From JAAZGD01 sp964489555 (GTDB taxonomy: Bacteria; Bacillota; Clostridia; Peptostreptococcales; Anaerovoracaceae): 42,458 nt of DNA. The translations under genes and the position numbers were made by a program. How positions within the stretch are numbered: position 1 is the first letter of the stretch; each line of letters opens with the position of its first letter. The notes beneath the pieces are model-generated. The model did no database searches. It was not told where the DNA came from and saw only the letters and a list, made by a program, of their open reading frames with translations. The stretch covers positions 1-42,458 of the forward strand of contig CAZAZF010000012.1 of the NCBI GenBank assembly GCA_964489555.1, given 5' to 3'. Of the stretch, positions 9,246 through 17,509 are shown one piece after another.

Positions 9246-10701
9246 AGCTTTCCACCTCCTCTTCCGGTCTCATATAGGCTCTGAAGAAGACCACGAAAAG
9301 ACCTAACATCAAACCAATCACCAATCCAATGGCTGCGTTCAAGGGTAGATTGACACCTTCCCCACGCTGGTATTCTGCCGCCGGGAAGATTTGCTCCGCA
9401 TATCTTTGATAGGATTCCTGGCGGTTATAGTCCTTCACGGTTTCATTCACCACTTGAGTCCAATACACGGTTTTCTCCAGGGCCTTTTCAATGATTAGTT
9501 GAACTTCCTGGGCGCTTTCCGATTCCGGCCCGGAGACAAACTCTACATTTCGGAACCGTTCTGCTTCTGTGCGATAATAGGCGGCATCTGCCTGGGCATA
9601 GGAAGAACTGTTCATGGCACCGATGTACCGGGTTACCATGCTGTCGTATTGACGGCTCTGATTGGATAGATTAAAAGTTTGGCTTTCGTTTCCGATGATT
9701 AAGGTCTGACTGGTGTTGTCATAATTCTGAATCATGGTATAGAGAAGGGCTCCCTCTTCGGCCCGTTGGGAGGTGATGCGATCTTTGTTCTCTGCCATAC
9801 GTTCGTAAATAGCCACACTCTTGGCCGCATCCTTGGTAATGTAGTTGGCGGCTATTTTTGTATAAATCATTTCGATTTCCACCGCACGGATGGAATCCAC
9901 TACGGCTAAGAGGTCGTCTCTGGAAAGCCCGGTGGTTTGGGAGGTAAAACTCGAGTCCCATACATTGGCTCGAATGTAATTGTCCATGGTGTCCAGTTGT
10001 TGATTAACAAGGTCTGCCATTTGAATATAGTCATAAGCTTCCAAGGAAAAGTCTTGCGCAAAAACATTGGCCAGGACTTCGTATCCCACATACCTTTGAA
10101 TCAGCCAGTCCTTATACTCCAGCGCAATGCCATCTAAAAGCTCTCTCCCCTCTTCCAGGGTGAGGCCCAAATCATTGGAAACATTGAGAGTTAAAATGTA
10201 TACTTGTGGATTGAAATTCAAACGCTCCAACCGTTCTATATATAGTTCCTCATCTTTAAGTCCGGTGATGGTCTTCAAGGTCTGGGCTGCACCGTCAGGA
10301 AGCAATCCCTCGATGGTAATGTTTTGATTTAATAGAGAAATAGAGGGATTGTTAGATAATAGCATTCGGTCCAATGCGCCTTGAATGACCTCCGTAGATT
10401 TGATTTCATTGGGATCGTAATTTCTCCCGTCTGGTGTTTGCCCATCCGCTATTCCCGTAAAATACAACTGGATGGCAGTAGAGACTTCCCCTTTGCTGGT
10501 TATGGCCAATCCAGGAAGGATCACCGAACCCAACACGGTTAAAACCAAAACCAAAGCCGTAATCACCGCAATGATTTTCTTCCCGTTGATGATGGTTCGG
10601 ATGAGCTCTCTCAAAGAAATCTCATCCTCTTCGTAATAGAAATATTCCTCTGAGTCCCCTTCCCTTGGGGAGCGGGATACGTAATGTCGTTTTTCCGGCA
10701 T
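9235..10701 (-). CDS. Wzz-like polysaccharide co-polymerase, first paralogue
   Basis: 488 residues. An acidic cytoplasmic N-terminus with EEDEISLRELIRTIINGKK (25-43) is typical of the Wzz domain (PF02706) entry. The first helix spans about 44-68, and the second helix about 452-474 with a short acidic tail. The extracytoplasmic part is rich in long helices. Proteins of this class set polymer length by assembling beside the Wzy polymerase. The usual Gram-positive partner, a BY-kinase, is absent here, as is a kinase domain in the protein itself. An AAGGAGG site precedes the ATG. The following gene overlaps it and encodes a diverged copy. Confidence 0.75.
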   Translation of the reverse strand: MPEKRHYVSRSPREGDSEEYFYYEEDEISLRELIRTIINGKKIIAVITALVLVLTVLGSVILPGLAITSKGEVSTAIQLYFTGIADGQTPDGRNYDPNEIKSTEVIQGALDRMLLSNNPSISLLNQNITIEGLLPDGAAQTLKTITGLKDEELYIERLERLNFNPQVYILTLNVSNDLGLTLEEGRELLDGIALEYKDWLIQRYVGYEVLANVFAQDFSLEAYDYIQMADLVNQQLDTMDNYIRANVWDSSFTSQTTGLSRDDLLAVVDSIRAVEIEMIYTKIAANYITKDAAKSVAIYERMAENKDRITSQRAEEGALLYTMIQNYDNTSQTLIIGNESQTFNLSNQSRQYDSMVTRYIGAMNSSSYAQADAAYYRTEAERFRNVEFVSGPESESAQEVQLIIEKALEKTVYWTQVVNETVKDYNRQESYQRYAEQIFPAAEYQRGEGVNLPLNAAIGLVIGLMLGLFVVFFRAYMRPEEEVESYEK

Positions 10702-10753
10702 ACTGACCTCCTTATGCCCTTCCCTTAACGAATAAATAATATGATTGCTTTTT

Positions 10754-11470
10754 CTATTTCTTCAAGGCCTCTTTGGCTTTATCCATGAAGGCCTTGCGAT
10801 TGGCTTCTTTAATGGTTTTATATTCTGCCTGAAAGCTCTCGATAATCGGGGTGGCTTCCAGGCCTTCCGCCACCAATCGGGCTTCCATATCTGATAGTAG
10901 CCCCTTAAAGTCTTTATCCATTTGAGTTTCTAACACATCTACCTTGGCCATATATTTAGAAATGAAGCTGACTTTGGTCGAAGCGTTCCATGTTCCTTGT
11001 CCCTTTAAGGACTGGTACTCTGTCTTGGCTTGTCCTATGAGACCTTGGACCTGGCCTAAGGCCAGGTCCTTTTGATTGAGGAGTATCGTATGATATTTAT
11101 CTTTTACAACTTGAGTTAATGCGGCCTTTTCCTCTGCTGTTAACGATAAGGGGCCCTTATCGTCAGAAGAAACTTCTATATTCAGTTGTCCCGTTTCAGC
11201 ATTAACAGAGGTGTCGGAAAGGACAGCAATCTCTTTTTTTGCTAATACGATGGCTTGGTCCAACTCCACTCTGGCCAATTCCTCTGATTGCCTGCTTTCT
11301 TCTTGAATTTTATCCGCATAGAATCTGGCTTCTTCCGAGGATTTTCCCACATTAAGAACAACTGCAACAATCCCGCCTATTACAAGCAGAAAGACAACTA
11401 GTGTAATGATGATAATTTTGGCGGGTTTCTTTCTGTTGTTCTTCGAAGATGTATCGTGTTGTTGATTCAT
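10754..11470 (-). CDS. Single-pass membrane protein of unknown function
   Basis: 238 residues, family not recognised. A basic N-terminus (14-19) is followed by one strong helix (about 20-41). The rest is charged, rich in Ala, Lys and Glu, and probably largely helical outside the cell. The segment LSLTAEEKAALTQVVKDKY resembles the short helical module at the end of the phosphotransferase only in composition. Position between the SLH protein and the two co-polymerase genes suggests a role in anchoring or assembly of the polymer, but this is context only. The ribosome site is weak. The previous gene ends in a likely terminator, so expression may depend on read-through or on an unseen local promoter. 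Confidence 0.6.
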   Translation of the reverse strand: MNQQHDTSSKNNRKKPAKIIIITLVVFLLVIGGIVAVVLNVGKSSEEARFYADKIQEESRQSEELARVELDQAIVLAKKEIAVLSDTSVNAETGQLNIEVSSDDKGPLSLTAEEKAALTQVVKDKYHTILLNQKDLALGQVQGLIGQAKTEYQSLKGQGTWNASTKVSFISKYMAKVDVLETQMDKDFKGLLSDMEARLVAEGLEATPIIESFQAEYKTIKEANRKAFMDKAKEALKK

Positions 11471-11525
11471 AATATATGTATTCTCAGCAATTCAACTATT
11501 ACTAATTATCCTCTGATATTGAACC

Positions 11526-11554
11526 AAAAGAGGGCAAGGCTGAATCGCCCTCTT
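11526..11554 (-). terminator. Intrinsic terminator after the SLH gene
   Basis: A stem formed by AGAGGGC and GCCCTCT with an 11-base loop lies 22 bases after the stop codon and ends in four T residues on the minus strand. The short T run suggests partial termination, which would let some transcription pass into the polysaccharide genes. Confidence 0.55.
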
Positions 11555-11576
11555 CTTTAACAAATTTCCTATATTT

Positions 11577-13490
11577 CTAGTCGAGCCATTCTTTCCTCAG
11601 TGTGAACTCTTTGCTTCCCGCAGATCCCCCACTGGGAGTCAATGTAATGGTGACCGTATAAGTTTCACCATTATTCATGCCAGAATACATGTCGTCTATT
11701 GCAGCATTCAATGCCGCTTGATTGGCATCGGATCCGCTTTTTTCAACCCAAGCTGTACCGTTCCAATATCTGCCTTCTACGTTACTACCTAACTTGGTTA
11801 CGATTTTAGAAAGATCACCGATCTCTACATATCCGGCCAAGTTCAAAATCCTAACATTATCGGCAGAAATCCCTACTGCAGACGCGGAGGCTAATTCAGT
11901 TGATCCTTTCTTAATAGACATCGCCGCTGTAAATGTGGTGTCCGCAATACTGGTAATGGATACATCAATGGAAGTATTGTCCTTCGTTGCCCCCATAGGT
12001 ATTATATAAAGTCCACTGGTTGGCAGAACAGAAGTGTTACTCACCTTAACATCAACGATATCAATAACGGGAGTCGCCGGAGGTGTTCCACCGCCCCCTC
12101 CAGCTGCACCACCGCCAGGTGTTGGGGTAGCCACAATGTCAGATCCATCACTTGTATTCGTTGCTGTACTTCCTCCCTCAACCGGCTTGTCACCGCCCGC
12201 AGTGACGCCTTCTGTGCCGGAAGCAACGGTGATGCTGGTGCTAGGTGTAGTAATTGATGTATTATTCGCTCCGGACTGAACATTCACCGTGGTTACAGTT
12301 CCTGTTCCGGAGACGGCAGTCTGTGGTGCTTGGGTATTCACCGTAGTTACCGTTCCTGCAACCACCACATTCGTCCCTGTGGCGGTGGACTGTACATTCA
12401 CCGTAGTAACCGTAGCGGTTTGGGCAACCGTAACCTGAACCGATTCCGCTACAACTTCGACATTTTGAACCGTGGCGTTTTGAATCACCACAGGAATATC
12501 CGGTACCGTAACTTCTAAGGTCCCGATGTTTCCTTCGATGATAATGTCGTCGCCTCCGTCAGTAATTTCAACATCTATGATAGCGCCATCTTCTGTAGTC
12601 ACGCGAATTTCACCATTGACTTTTGAGATAATGACTTTTCCTGTCACGCTACCCCCTTTAATGATAATGGAGTTCACTCCACCACCTCGGGCAATCAAGT
12701 CTCCCTTTAAGGTAACATTATCCAGTATAATATTTCCGTCACCTACTCCATCGCCAATAATCAAATGTCCATTAACGGTCAAATTCTTCAAGGTCACGCC
12801 GGGAACATTGACCATTACATTTCCGGAAGCCACCACCGAGGTGACGGTTCCTCCGCTTCGGATATATTCTTTGATAATATTATCCATTACTACCGCGAAT
12901 TGAGCCCGCGTCATGTTGGCAGTAGGAGTCAACATATTGTTATCCCCTTGAATATAGCCCGCTTTCACCATGGCGCCCATGGCGCCCACTGCCCATGTTG
13001 CTACATTCGAAGAATCAGAAAACTTGGCCAGGTCCTGGGCTTTCCCATTGGTCATCTTAAGAGCTCTTCCCAAAATGGTAAAGGCCTCCTGACGGGTAAT
13101 ATTGTCATCCGGTCTCATCACCGTATCCAACTTCATGGTTCCCATATAAACAGCCTTTTTCATCTCATCGGAATACCAGTTGTCCGCATAAACATCCTTG
13201 ACGCCAGTAAGTTCTGCCTTCAGATACGCTCCGAATGCCCGATTCACCACCGTAGCCATCTGAGCTCTGGTTAGATGACTGTCCGGTTTCAGATATTGAT
13301 TCCCGTCCTCCAAAAATCCATTTAAAAGCCCGTTGGACACTGCTGCTTCTAAAGCCGTTGTGGACCAAAAACCCTCTTCTGGCATATCCATAAATGCCTG
13401 GGTATTCGAGTCGGCAATGGCAGTCATTGGCGCGAAGCAAAATACCATAGCAACCGCCAAGAACACAGCCAATACTCTTCTCTTTTTCAT
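11577..13490 (-). CDS. S-layer homology protein with beta-helix-like repeat region
   Basis: 637 residues. A signal peptide (1-26, ending TAIA-DS) leads to three SLH motifs (about 33-210; typical LTRAQMATVVNRAF, ITRQEAFTILGRAL, MTRAQFAVVMDNII), which bind pyruvylated wall polymer. Residues about 225-430 are short Val/Thr/Gly/Asn-rich rungs such as TVTTVNVQS repeated several times, consistent with a beta-solenoid. A Gly/Pro/Thr linker (about 445-470) follows, then a beta-rich C-terminal domain. This is a cell-surface structural or adhesive protein. A TAGGAGGT site fixes the start. Its place at the head of the polysaccharide genes suggests that the locus builds the polymer it attaches to or sits in; that is inference. 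The upstream 220 bases hold a hairpin (13536-13571) but no gene. Confidence 0.85.
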   Translation of the reverse strand: MKKRRVLAVFLAVAMVFCFAPMTAIADSNTQAFMDMPEEGFWSTTALEAAVSNGLLNGFLEDGNQYLKPDSHLTRAQMATVVNRAFGAYLKAELTGVKDVYADNWYSDEMKKAVYMGTMKLDTVMRPDDNITRQEAFTILGRALKMTNGKAQDLAKFSDSSNVATWAVGAMGAMVKAGYIQGDNNMLTPTANMTRAQFAVVMDNIIKEYIRSGGTVTSVVASGNVMVNVPGVTLKNLTVNGHLIIGDGVGDGNIILDNVTLKGDLIARGGGVNSIIIKGGSVTGKVIISKVNGEIRVTTEDGAIIDVEITDGGDDIIIEGNIGTLEVTVPDIPVVIQNATVQNVEVVAESVQVTVAQTATVTTVNVQSTATGTNVVVAGTVTTVNTQAPQTAVSGTGTVTTVNVQSGANNTSITTPSTSITVASGTEGVTAGGDKPVEGGSTATNTSDGSDIVATPTPGGGAAGGGGGTPPATPVIDIVDVKVSNTSVLPTSGLYIIPMGATKDNTSIDVSITSIADTTFTAAMSIKKGSTELASASAVGISADNVRILNLAGYVEIGDLSKIVTKLGSNVEGRYWNGTAWVEKSGSDANQAALNAAIDDMYSGMNNGETYTVTITLTPSGGSAGSKEFTLRKEWLD

Positions 13491-13535
13491 AACTACCTCC
13501 TAACTGATAAAACGAATAATTCCTTCTTTTTTCAT

Positions 13536-13571
13536 CTGTCAGCAAATGGACCTGCGTCCCTATTTTGACAG
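13536..13571. repeat. REP-like imperfect palindrome in the SLH gene leader
   Basis: CTGTCA and TGACAG form the outer stem, with AAAT/ATTT and GGAC/GTCC inside and a small tip loop. The whole is 36 bases with short bulges, 45 bases upstream of the SLH gene start. There is no T run, so it is not a terminator. Size and bulged shape resemble REP elements moved by REP-associated tyrosine transposases; an RNA leader structure is the alternative. Confidence 0.4.
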
Positions 13572-13711
13572 TACCTAACACATATTAAACACGTTTTTTG
13601 CCCGCAAAAGGGTGCACTTATTCAAGATTATATCATTTTTGCAAAATAAAATACACACCTAATTTGCTGATTTGATGTATTATTTGTGTATCACTTTGCT
13701 TTGATTTTCCG

Positions 13712-14434
13712 TTAAAGTTTTTCTTCAAGGGGACTTCGCATCAAAAATGATAAATAGGATTCCTTTGCTTCCTTGCAGCGACTTCGGCTGATGGGGACCT
13801 TCCGGCCGTTTTTCAAGAGGAAGTGTTGGTCCTCCATGTTCTCTACATGAATCAAATTCACTACATAACTGTTATGGCAGCGAACGAAATAATCCCTCTT
13901 GTATTTTTTCAAGTCCTCAAATTTGGCATACACGCTGTGCTTTGCTGCACCCATGTAAAGATGAACCAATCGTCGATCCTTTTCTATATATTCTATTTTT
14001 TTCAATGGAATGGCATAAGTGATGCCTCTTTTTCGAATGGGAATCAGCTCCCGGCGATTTTCATCAATCTTCTGAATCGCCTTTTGAAAGGCCACCTTCA
14101 GTTTTTCCAGATTTAGGGGTTCTTCTAAAGAATAGATATGGTCTACATCATAGACATCAAGAGTCATGTTCCCTTGATTAACCAGAAATATAATTTGAAT
14201 CCAAGGATTCAGCTGCTTGGCTTTTTCTGCCAGCCCAATGCCGTCTTTGCAGAAGTTTAAATCAATCATTAAAATGGCCGGTTCAAAATCGTTGTCTTCC
14301 AGGTAAAACTTCAGGGACTCTTTCTTTTGAAATAAGGAAACAGAACCAACTCGATCCCCACAGCATTTCAGGATCTCATCGCGCAAAGCTTCCCCCTCTT
14401 TTGGGGAATCATCACAAATTAGAATTTTCAGCAT
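13712..14434 (-). CDS. LytTR-family response regulator, atypical receiver
   Basis: 240 residues. The receiver domain (1-120) has the acidic pair D8-D9 and probable phospho-acceptor D58 (in MIDLNF). The LytTR DNA-binding domain (about 135-235) has IEYIEKDRRLVHLY and the classical RCHNSYVVNLIHV. AgrA/LytR-type regulators control surface, adhesion and exopolysaccharide genes. The receiver is unusual: the conserved Thr/Ser position reads LVNQ, and the conserved Lys before Pro is replaced (SLEEP instead of the usual KKP/KP). Signalling may be weak or phosphorylation-independent. No histidine kinase gene is adjacent. It lies directly upstream of the SLH and polysaccharide genes, which it probably controls. 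A GGAGG site precedes the ATG. Confidence 0.85.
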   Translation of the reverse strand: MLKILICDDSPKEGEALRDEILKCCGDRVGSVSLFQKKESLKFYLEDNDFEPAILMIDLNFCKDGIGLAEKAKQLNPWIQIIFLVNQGNMTLDVYDVDHIYSLEEPLNLEKLKVAFQKAIQKIDENRRELIPIRKRGITYAIPLKKIEYIEKDRRLVHLYMGAAKHSVYAKFEDLKKYKRDYFVRCHNSYVVNLIHVENMEDQHFLLKNGRKVPISRSRCKEAKESYLSFLMRSPLEEKL

Positions 14435-14700
14435 ATCGTTCCTCCATCCAGCTCATCGGTAGCTACATCCTTCAGAGAAGACACACGACCTCCTTTGTAA
14501 CTCCAGCTTTTCACCATCTGTTGTACCAAATGGTGTCCGAAACGTAATAATTGCCAATATTTTCCTGTTACCTACATAGTATTCCCCTAGGCGTACTAAA
14601 ATTGGTACAAGTTTTCCCCTTTCGATGAACGACACCACAAAAACATGGTTTTACGTGGTGTCCTCACATTCAACAAATTTATTTAATTCCTCAAGTATTT
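14435..14700 (-). other. Long structured leader of the LytTR gene, class unknown
   Basis: About 265 bases separate the predicted promoter (14706-14735) from the LytTR start, with no credible gene. On the minus strand it contains a hairpin ACACCAC...GTGGTGT with an inner AAAAC/GTTTT stem (14632-14661), a second hairpin CACCATTTG/CAGATGGTG (14512-14535), and a third pairing of GGAGUUAC with GUAGCUACC close to the start codon. Its end, GCUACCGAUGA, loosely resembles the 3' end of GEMM (c-di-GMP-I) riboswitches, but the conserved GGGACGCAAAGCC core is missing. I cannot assign a class. Confidence 0.4.
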
Positions 14701-14705
14701 TTTTA

Positions 14706-14735
14706 ATTATAACATATATCCTTTTACACACCCAA
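14706..14735 (-). promoter_or_regulatory. Probable sigma-A promoter for the LytTR gene
   Basis: On the minus strand TTGGGT and TATAAT are separated by 18 bases. The -10 is perfect and the -35 keeps only the TTG, so basal activity may be modest. It is the only good promoter between the AOR operon terminator and the LytTR gene. Confidence 0.5.
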
Positions 14736-14840
14736 AGTTGTGTAATCACCGGCAGCCTTATTGTAATATTCCGAACATTTCCCTGCTTTAATTGTCACAT
14801 TTGTTCGCCTTATTGGAATTGTTGACATCATTGAACACAA

Positions 14841-14866
14841 AAGAGCGGCTTAAAAAAACCGCTCTT
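14841..14866 (-). terminator. Intrinsic terminator of the AOR operon
   Basis: An 8-bp perfect stem AAGAGCGG/CCGCTCTT with a 10-base loop and a T-rich tail lies 22 bases after the MoaD-like gene stop codon on the minus strand. Confidence 0.8.
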
Positions 14867-14888
14867 CATTATTTTCACCACTCGTATC

Positions 14889-15131
14889 TCAGCCCCCGGA
14901 AACTTTGGAATACGCCTTAAGCTCATCTCCGTCCTTTAGTTCCTGATGAATCATCACCCGCATCCCATTCACCGCCACAAATCCGAACCTGGGGATTTTT
15001 TCATAGTCAATTCCCTGACTCTTGAGGGCTTCATGGCAAGTGGTTCCTTCCGGGATCTCTATGGTCCGTTCTTTTTCTCCCGCCCAATATTTCGGCAAAG
15101 TGCCTCGCAGGAGGATTTTAATGGTAATCAT
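14889..15131 (-). CDS. MoaD/ThiS-family sulfur carrier protein
   Basis: 80 residues ending in the Gly-Gly needed for thiocarboxylate formation (SKVSGG). The ubiquitin-like core shows TIEIPEGTTCHEALKSQG and VAVNGMRVMIHQELKDGDEL, typical of MoaD-like proteins. It would supply sulfur for the dithiolene of the pterin cofactor, and the location directly after the AOR gene (18-base gap) suggests a carrier dedicated to the tungsten enzyme. The activating MoeB/MoaE genes are not in the window. A GGAG site precedes the ATG. Confidence 0.85.
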   Translation of the reverse strand: MITIKILLRGTLPKYWAGEKERTIEIPEGTTCHEALKSQGIDYEKIPRFGFVAVNGMRVMIHQELKDGDELKAYSKVSGG

Positions 15132-15149
15132 ATCAAAGGTTCTCCAAGT

Positions 15150-16919
15150 CTATAACAAGCTCTTTATGAGATCTTCTGGCATTCGTCCGTTTTCATCCCA
15201 ACCCATCACATCGTAGTATTGGTTCAACATGTCATCGAATGCTTCCCGGGGAATCATCTGCCCGGAAGCTGGCCCAGAAGCCAGGGCTTCCTTAACAATT
15301 CTGGGAGGAACCGTGTCGTCCTTCCGGTCAAAGCCTTCCCTCTGATTGAAAGCTCTGGCAATATTTATGACTCTTCTTCCCACTTCTCCCATATCATCCG
15401 GAGCCCATTCTTTACCAGTCACCGTAGTCAATAAATCTGCCATAATGTCATAAGTGACGGTAGCCCAAAAGTCACAAATACATACGGAGAATTTCACTGC
15501 ATTAAACTCCGCCAAGCTATAGACCATCTGTCCTTTTCCCTCTGCAGTATAGGGAGGAATGGAGGCGGCAAACACTTCTTCGTTGGGAGCATAAGCTCTC
15601 ATATGGCAAGCTCCTCGGTCGGAGGTGGCATACGCCATGGCCATTCCCCAGGAGCCACGAGGCTCATACTGAGGATATTCCAAACCCTTCACATGCATGG
15701 CAAATTCCTGACCACCGTACTTGTCGGAAGCAGCTCGCACCCCCATGGCCAGGTCGGCTCCTACGCCTTCCTTGTGGGCCATCAGCTTGAGATACTCTCT
15801 CATTTTATCCGCTTCGCCGAATCGAATACCGAAATCATGAATGCCTTTTTCCGTCATTTCCATGGCCCAGATTAAAACATCTCCCGCACTGATGGTATCC
15901 AGACCCATATCGTCCGCCACCTGGTTGAATTTTAAAATATCATAAGGATTGGATACATCTGCATTGGGTCCTGCTACGGCAATGGACTCGTATTCCGGCC
16001 CTTCTACAATGGCATCTTCCCATTGGATGAAATTGCCGCAACCCAGACCGCAACTACCACATCCTCTTTTCCCCGCCAGTTTGCTTAAAAGTACATCTCC
16101 GTTGTATTCCGTCCACTTTTCATCGGTGGCATCGCTGAAATTTCTCTTGGGAAGAATTCCTCCGTCCTGACAGGCCTCCAGGAATGCCGTCGTTCCCGCA
16201 TCGAACACGAAGTTATTATCATCTTGATGCACATCTTCTTGCTGGTATTTGATGACCTTGTCCTTCAAGGCTTTGATGTCCGCCACCGACAAACCACCGG
16301 TGCCCTTGATGCCAATGGCTTTGACTTTTTTAGATCCCATTACGGCACCAATCCCGCCACGGCCGGCCTGGCGATAGTAGTCGGAGTTGATACAGGACAT
16401 GGGCACCATATTCTCTCCTGCCGGTCCGATAACCAGAAATACATACTCCCGGCCAAATCGATCCTGCAACCGCTTTTCCGCTTCGTGAGCTCCCATGCCC
16501 CAAAGCTCTCCTGCATCCTCAAAGGTGACCTTCTCGTCTTCTATTATGACGATAGACGGTTTCTCTGCCTGACCTTCTACAATAATCATATCGTAACCGG
16601 CATACTTGATGGTATTGGCGGCATGGCCTCCGATGGAGCAATCATTGATGGTACCGGTGGCCGGAGATTTGGCCGCCACGGAAAGTTTTCCGGAGCAAGG
16701 CACCCCCGTTCCAGTAAAAGGTCCTGTAGTAAATAACAATTTATTCTCCGGACCCAGCGCATCGACGCCCGGCGGCAGCTCTTCATATAAATAGCGAATG
16801 GCCAGTCCCTTTTGTCCGATATACTTTTCTGCGAAATCCATCCGAAGAGGCTCGGTGGATGACCTGCCTTCCGTCATCTGAAGACGAAGGACTTTATTTT
16901 GATATCCTAGCATAGTCAT
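15150..16919 (-). CDS. aor: Tungsten-type aldehyde:ferredoxin oxidoreductase
   Basis: 589 residues, close to the roughly 605 of the characterised enzymes. The N-terminal domain (1-210) holds the bis-pterin binding region with GGHAANTIKYAGYD (97-110) and AGRGGIGAVMGSKKVKAI (185-202). The 4Fe-4S cluster ligands are C287, C290 and C294 (CGSCGLGC), with the fourth Cys at 480 or 482, the same spacing as in Pyrococcus AOR. The DDMGLDT motif (337-342) is also present. It oxidises aldehydes to carboxylates with ferredoxin as electron acceptor (or the reverse) in the cytoplasm. Upstream lies the polyferredoxin gene, its probable electron partner, and downstream a MoaD-like gene. AGGAGG precedes the start. 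Confidence 0.93.
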   Translation of the reverse strand: MTMLGYQNKVLRLQMTEGRSSTEPLRMDFAEKYIGQKGLAIRYLYEELPPGVDALGPENKLLFTTGPFTGTGVPCSGKLSVAAKSPATGTINDCSIGGHAANTIKYAGYDMIIVEGQAEKPSIVIIEDEKVTFEDAGELWGMGAHEAEKRLQDRFGREYVFLVIGPAGENMVPMSCINSDYYRQAGRGGIGAVMGSKKVKAIGIKGTGGLSVADIKALKDKVIKYQQEDVHQDDNNFVFDAGTTAFLEACQDGGILPKRNFSDATDEKWTEYNGDVLLSKLAGKRGCGSCGLGCGNFIQWEDAIVEGPEYESIAVAGPNADVSNPYDILKFNQVADDMGLDTISAGDVLIWAMEMTEKGIHDFGIRFGEADKMREYLKLMAHKEGVGADLAMGVRAASDKYGGQEFAMHVKGLEYPQYEPRGSWGMAMAYATSDRGACHMRAYAPNEEVFAASIPPYTAEGKGQMVYSLAEFNAVKFSVCICDFWATVTYDIMADLLTTVTGKEWAPDDMGEVGRRVINIARAFNQREGFDRKDDTVPPRIVKEALASGPASGQMIPREAFDDMLNQYYDVMGWDENGRMPEDLIKSLL

Positions 16920-16937
16920 TTCACTAATTCCTCCTCT

Positions 16938-17324
16938 CTACTCAAATCGTAACGCATGCTGGGGGCATACTTTCACACAAGTGGGATCCCCTTCGCAGGT
17001 ATCACACATAATGGCTAGGTCTTCTCGAATGCGGATCACCTTCTTTGGGCATTTTTCCGCGCAAACTCCACAGCCTGTGCACTTTTCCGGATCTACCTGA
17101 AGATACCCATTCAGGGTAATGGCTTCTTCCGGACAGCTTTTCACACAGATTCCACAAAGAGTACAGTAGTGGTCGTGGTATACCAGTTTTCCATCGTCAT
17201 AGGAAGTCTCGATAAAGATTCGAGCTCGCTTTGGCCATACCTTTTCCTCTTTATTGGCGGAACACATTTGTGCGCAGAGTCCACAGCCTATGCAGAGATT
17301 TTTTGTAAACTTTAATCGCTTCAT
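16938..17324 (-). CDS. Four-cluster polyferredoxin, AOR electron-transfer subunit
   Basis: 128 residues with Cys motifs for up to four 4Fe-4S clusters: CIGCGLCAQMC (about 11-21), CTLCGICVKSC (about 55-65), CTGCGVCAEKC (about 82-92) and a looser C-x2-C-x4-C-x3-CP near 107-120. Small HycB/AorB-like subunits of this kind carry electrons between AOR and ferredoxin or NAD(P)H partners. It is the first gene of the AOR operon, 18 bases upstream of the large subunit gene, behind the riboswitch-like leader. No FAD subunit is present, so ferredoxin is the likelier final partner. Confidence 0.85.
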   Translation of the reverse strand: MKRLKFTKNLCIGCGLCAQMCSANKEEKVWPKRARIFIETSYDDGKLVYHDHYCTLCGICVKSCPEEAITLNGYLQVDPEKCTGCGVCAEKCPKKVIRIREDLAIMCDTCEGDPTCVKVCPQHALRFE

Positions 17325-17376
17325 TTCTCTTCCAGTCCTCCTTTATTGGTTTCAAAGAAAACAAAAGCAAAGCAAA

Positions 17377-17503
17377 GATGAGGGCCACTTCCCTGCCTTC
17401 ATCCTCCTTTGCAAATACGGCGGGCAACAGGATCGCTCCTGCTACCTTAAACGGCTTTTCCGGCAAACGAGTGTCGGTAAAGCTCGGAGAACGCTTCTAT
17501 ATT
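17377..17503 (-). promoter_or_regulatory. Probable Moco/Tuco riboswitch with terminator
   Basis: The roughly 180-base leader of the AOR operon contains, in order, CTCCGAGC, CGACACTC, GCCGGAAAAGCC and GGAGCGATCCTG (about 17430-17490). This matches my memory of the conserved blocks of the molybdenum/tungsten cofactor RNA motif. It is followed by a hairpin (17377-17403, GATGA/TCATC with an inner GG/CC) and a T-rich run, a plausible expression platform. AOR operons are known hosts of the tungsten-cofactor variant. Covariance-model scoring was not possible here. Confidence 0.5.
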
Positions 17504-17509
17504 GCCTTC

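Noticed and set aside
12765..13274. Long plus-strand open frame opposite the SLH protein gene
   Set aside because: Low-complexity His/Ser-rich shadow of a repetitive coding region, with no start signals.
14435..14540. Possible c-di-GMP-I (GEMM) riboswitch before the LytTR gene
   Set aside because: Only the 3' GCUACCGAUGA part resembles the motif; the conserved GACGCAAAGC core and tetraloop hairpin are missing.
14453..14638. 61-codon minus-strand open frame upstream of the LytTR gene
   Set aside because: It overlaps two leader hairpins, lacks a ribosome site and has no recognisable protein features.
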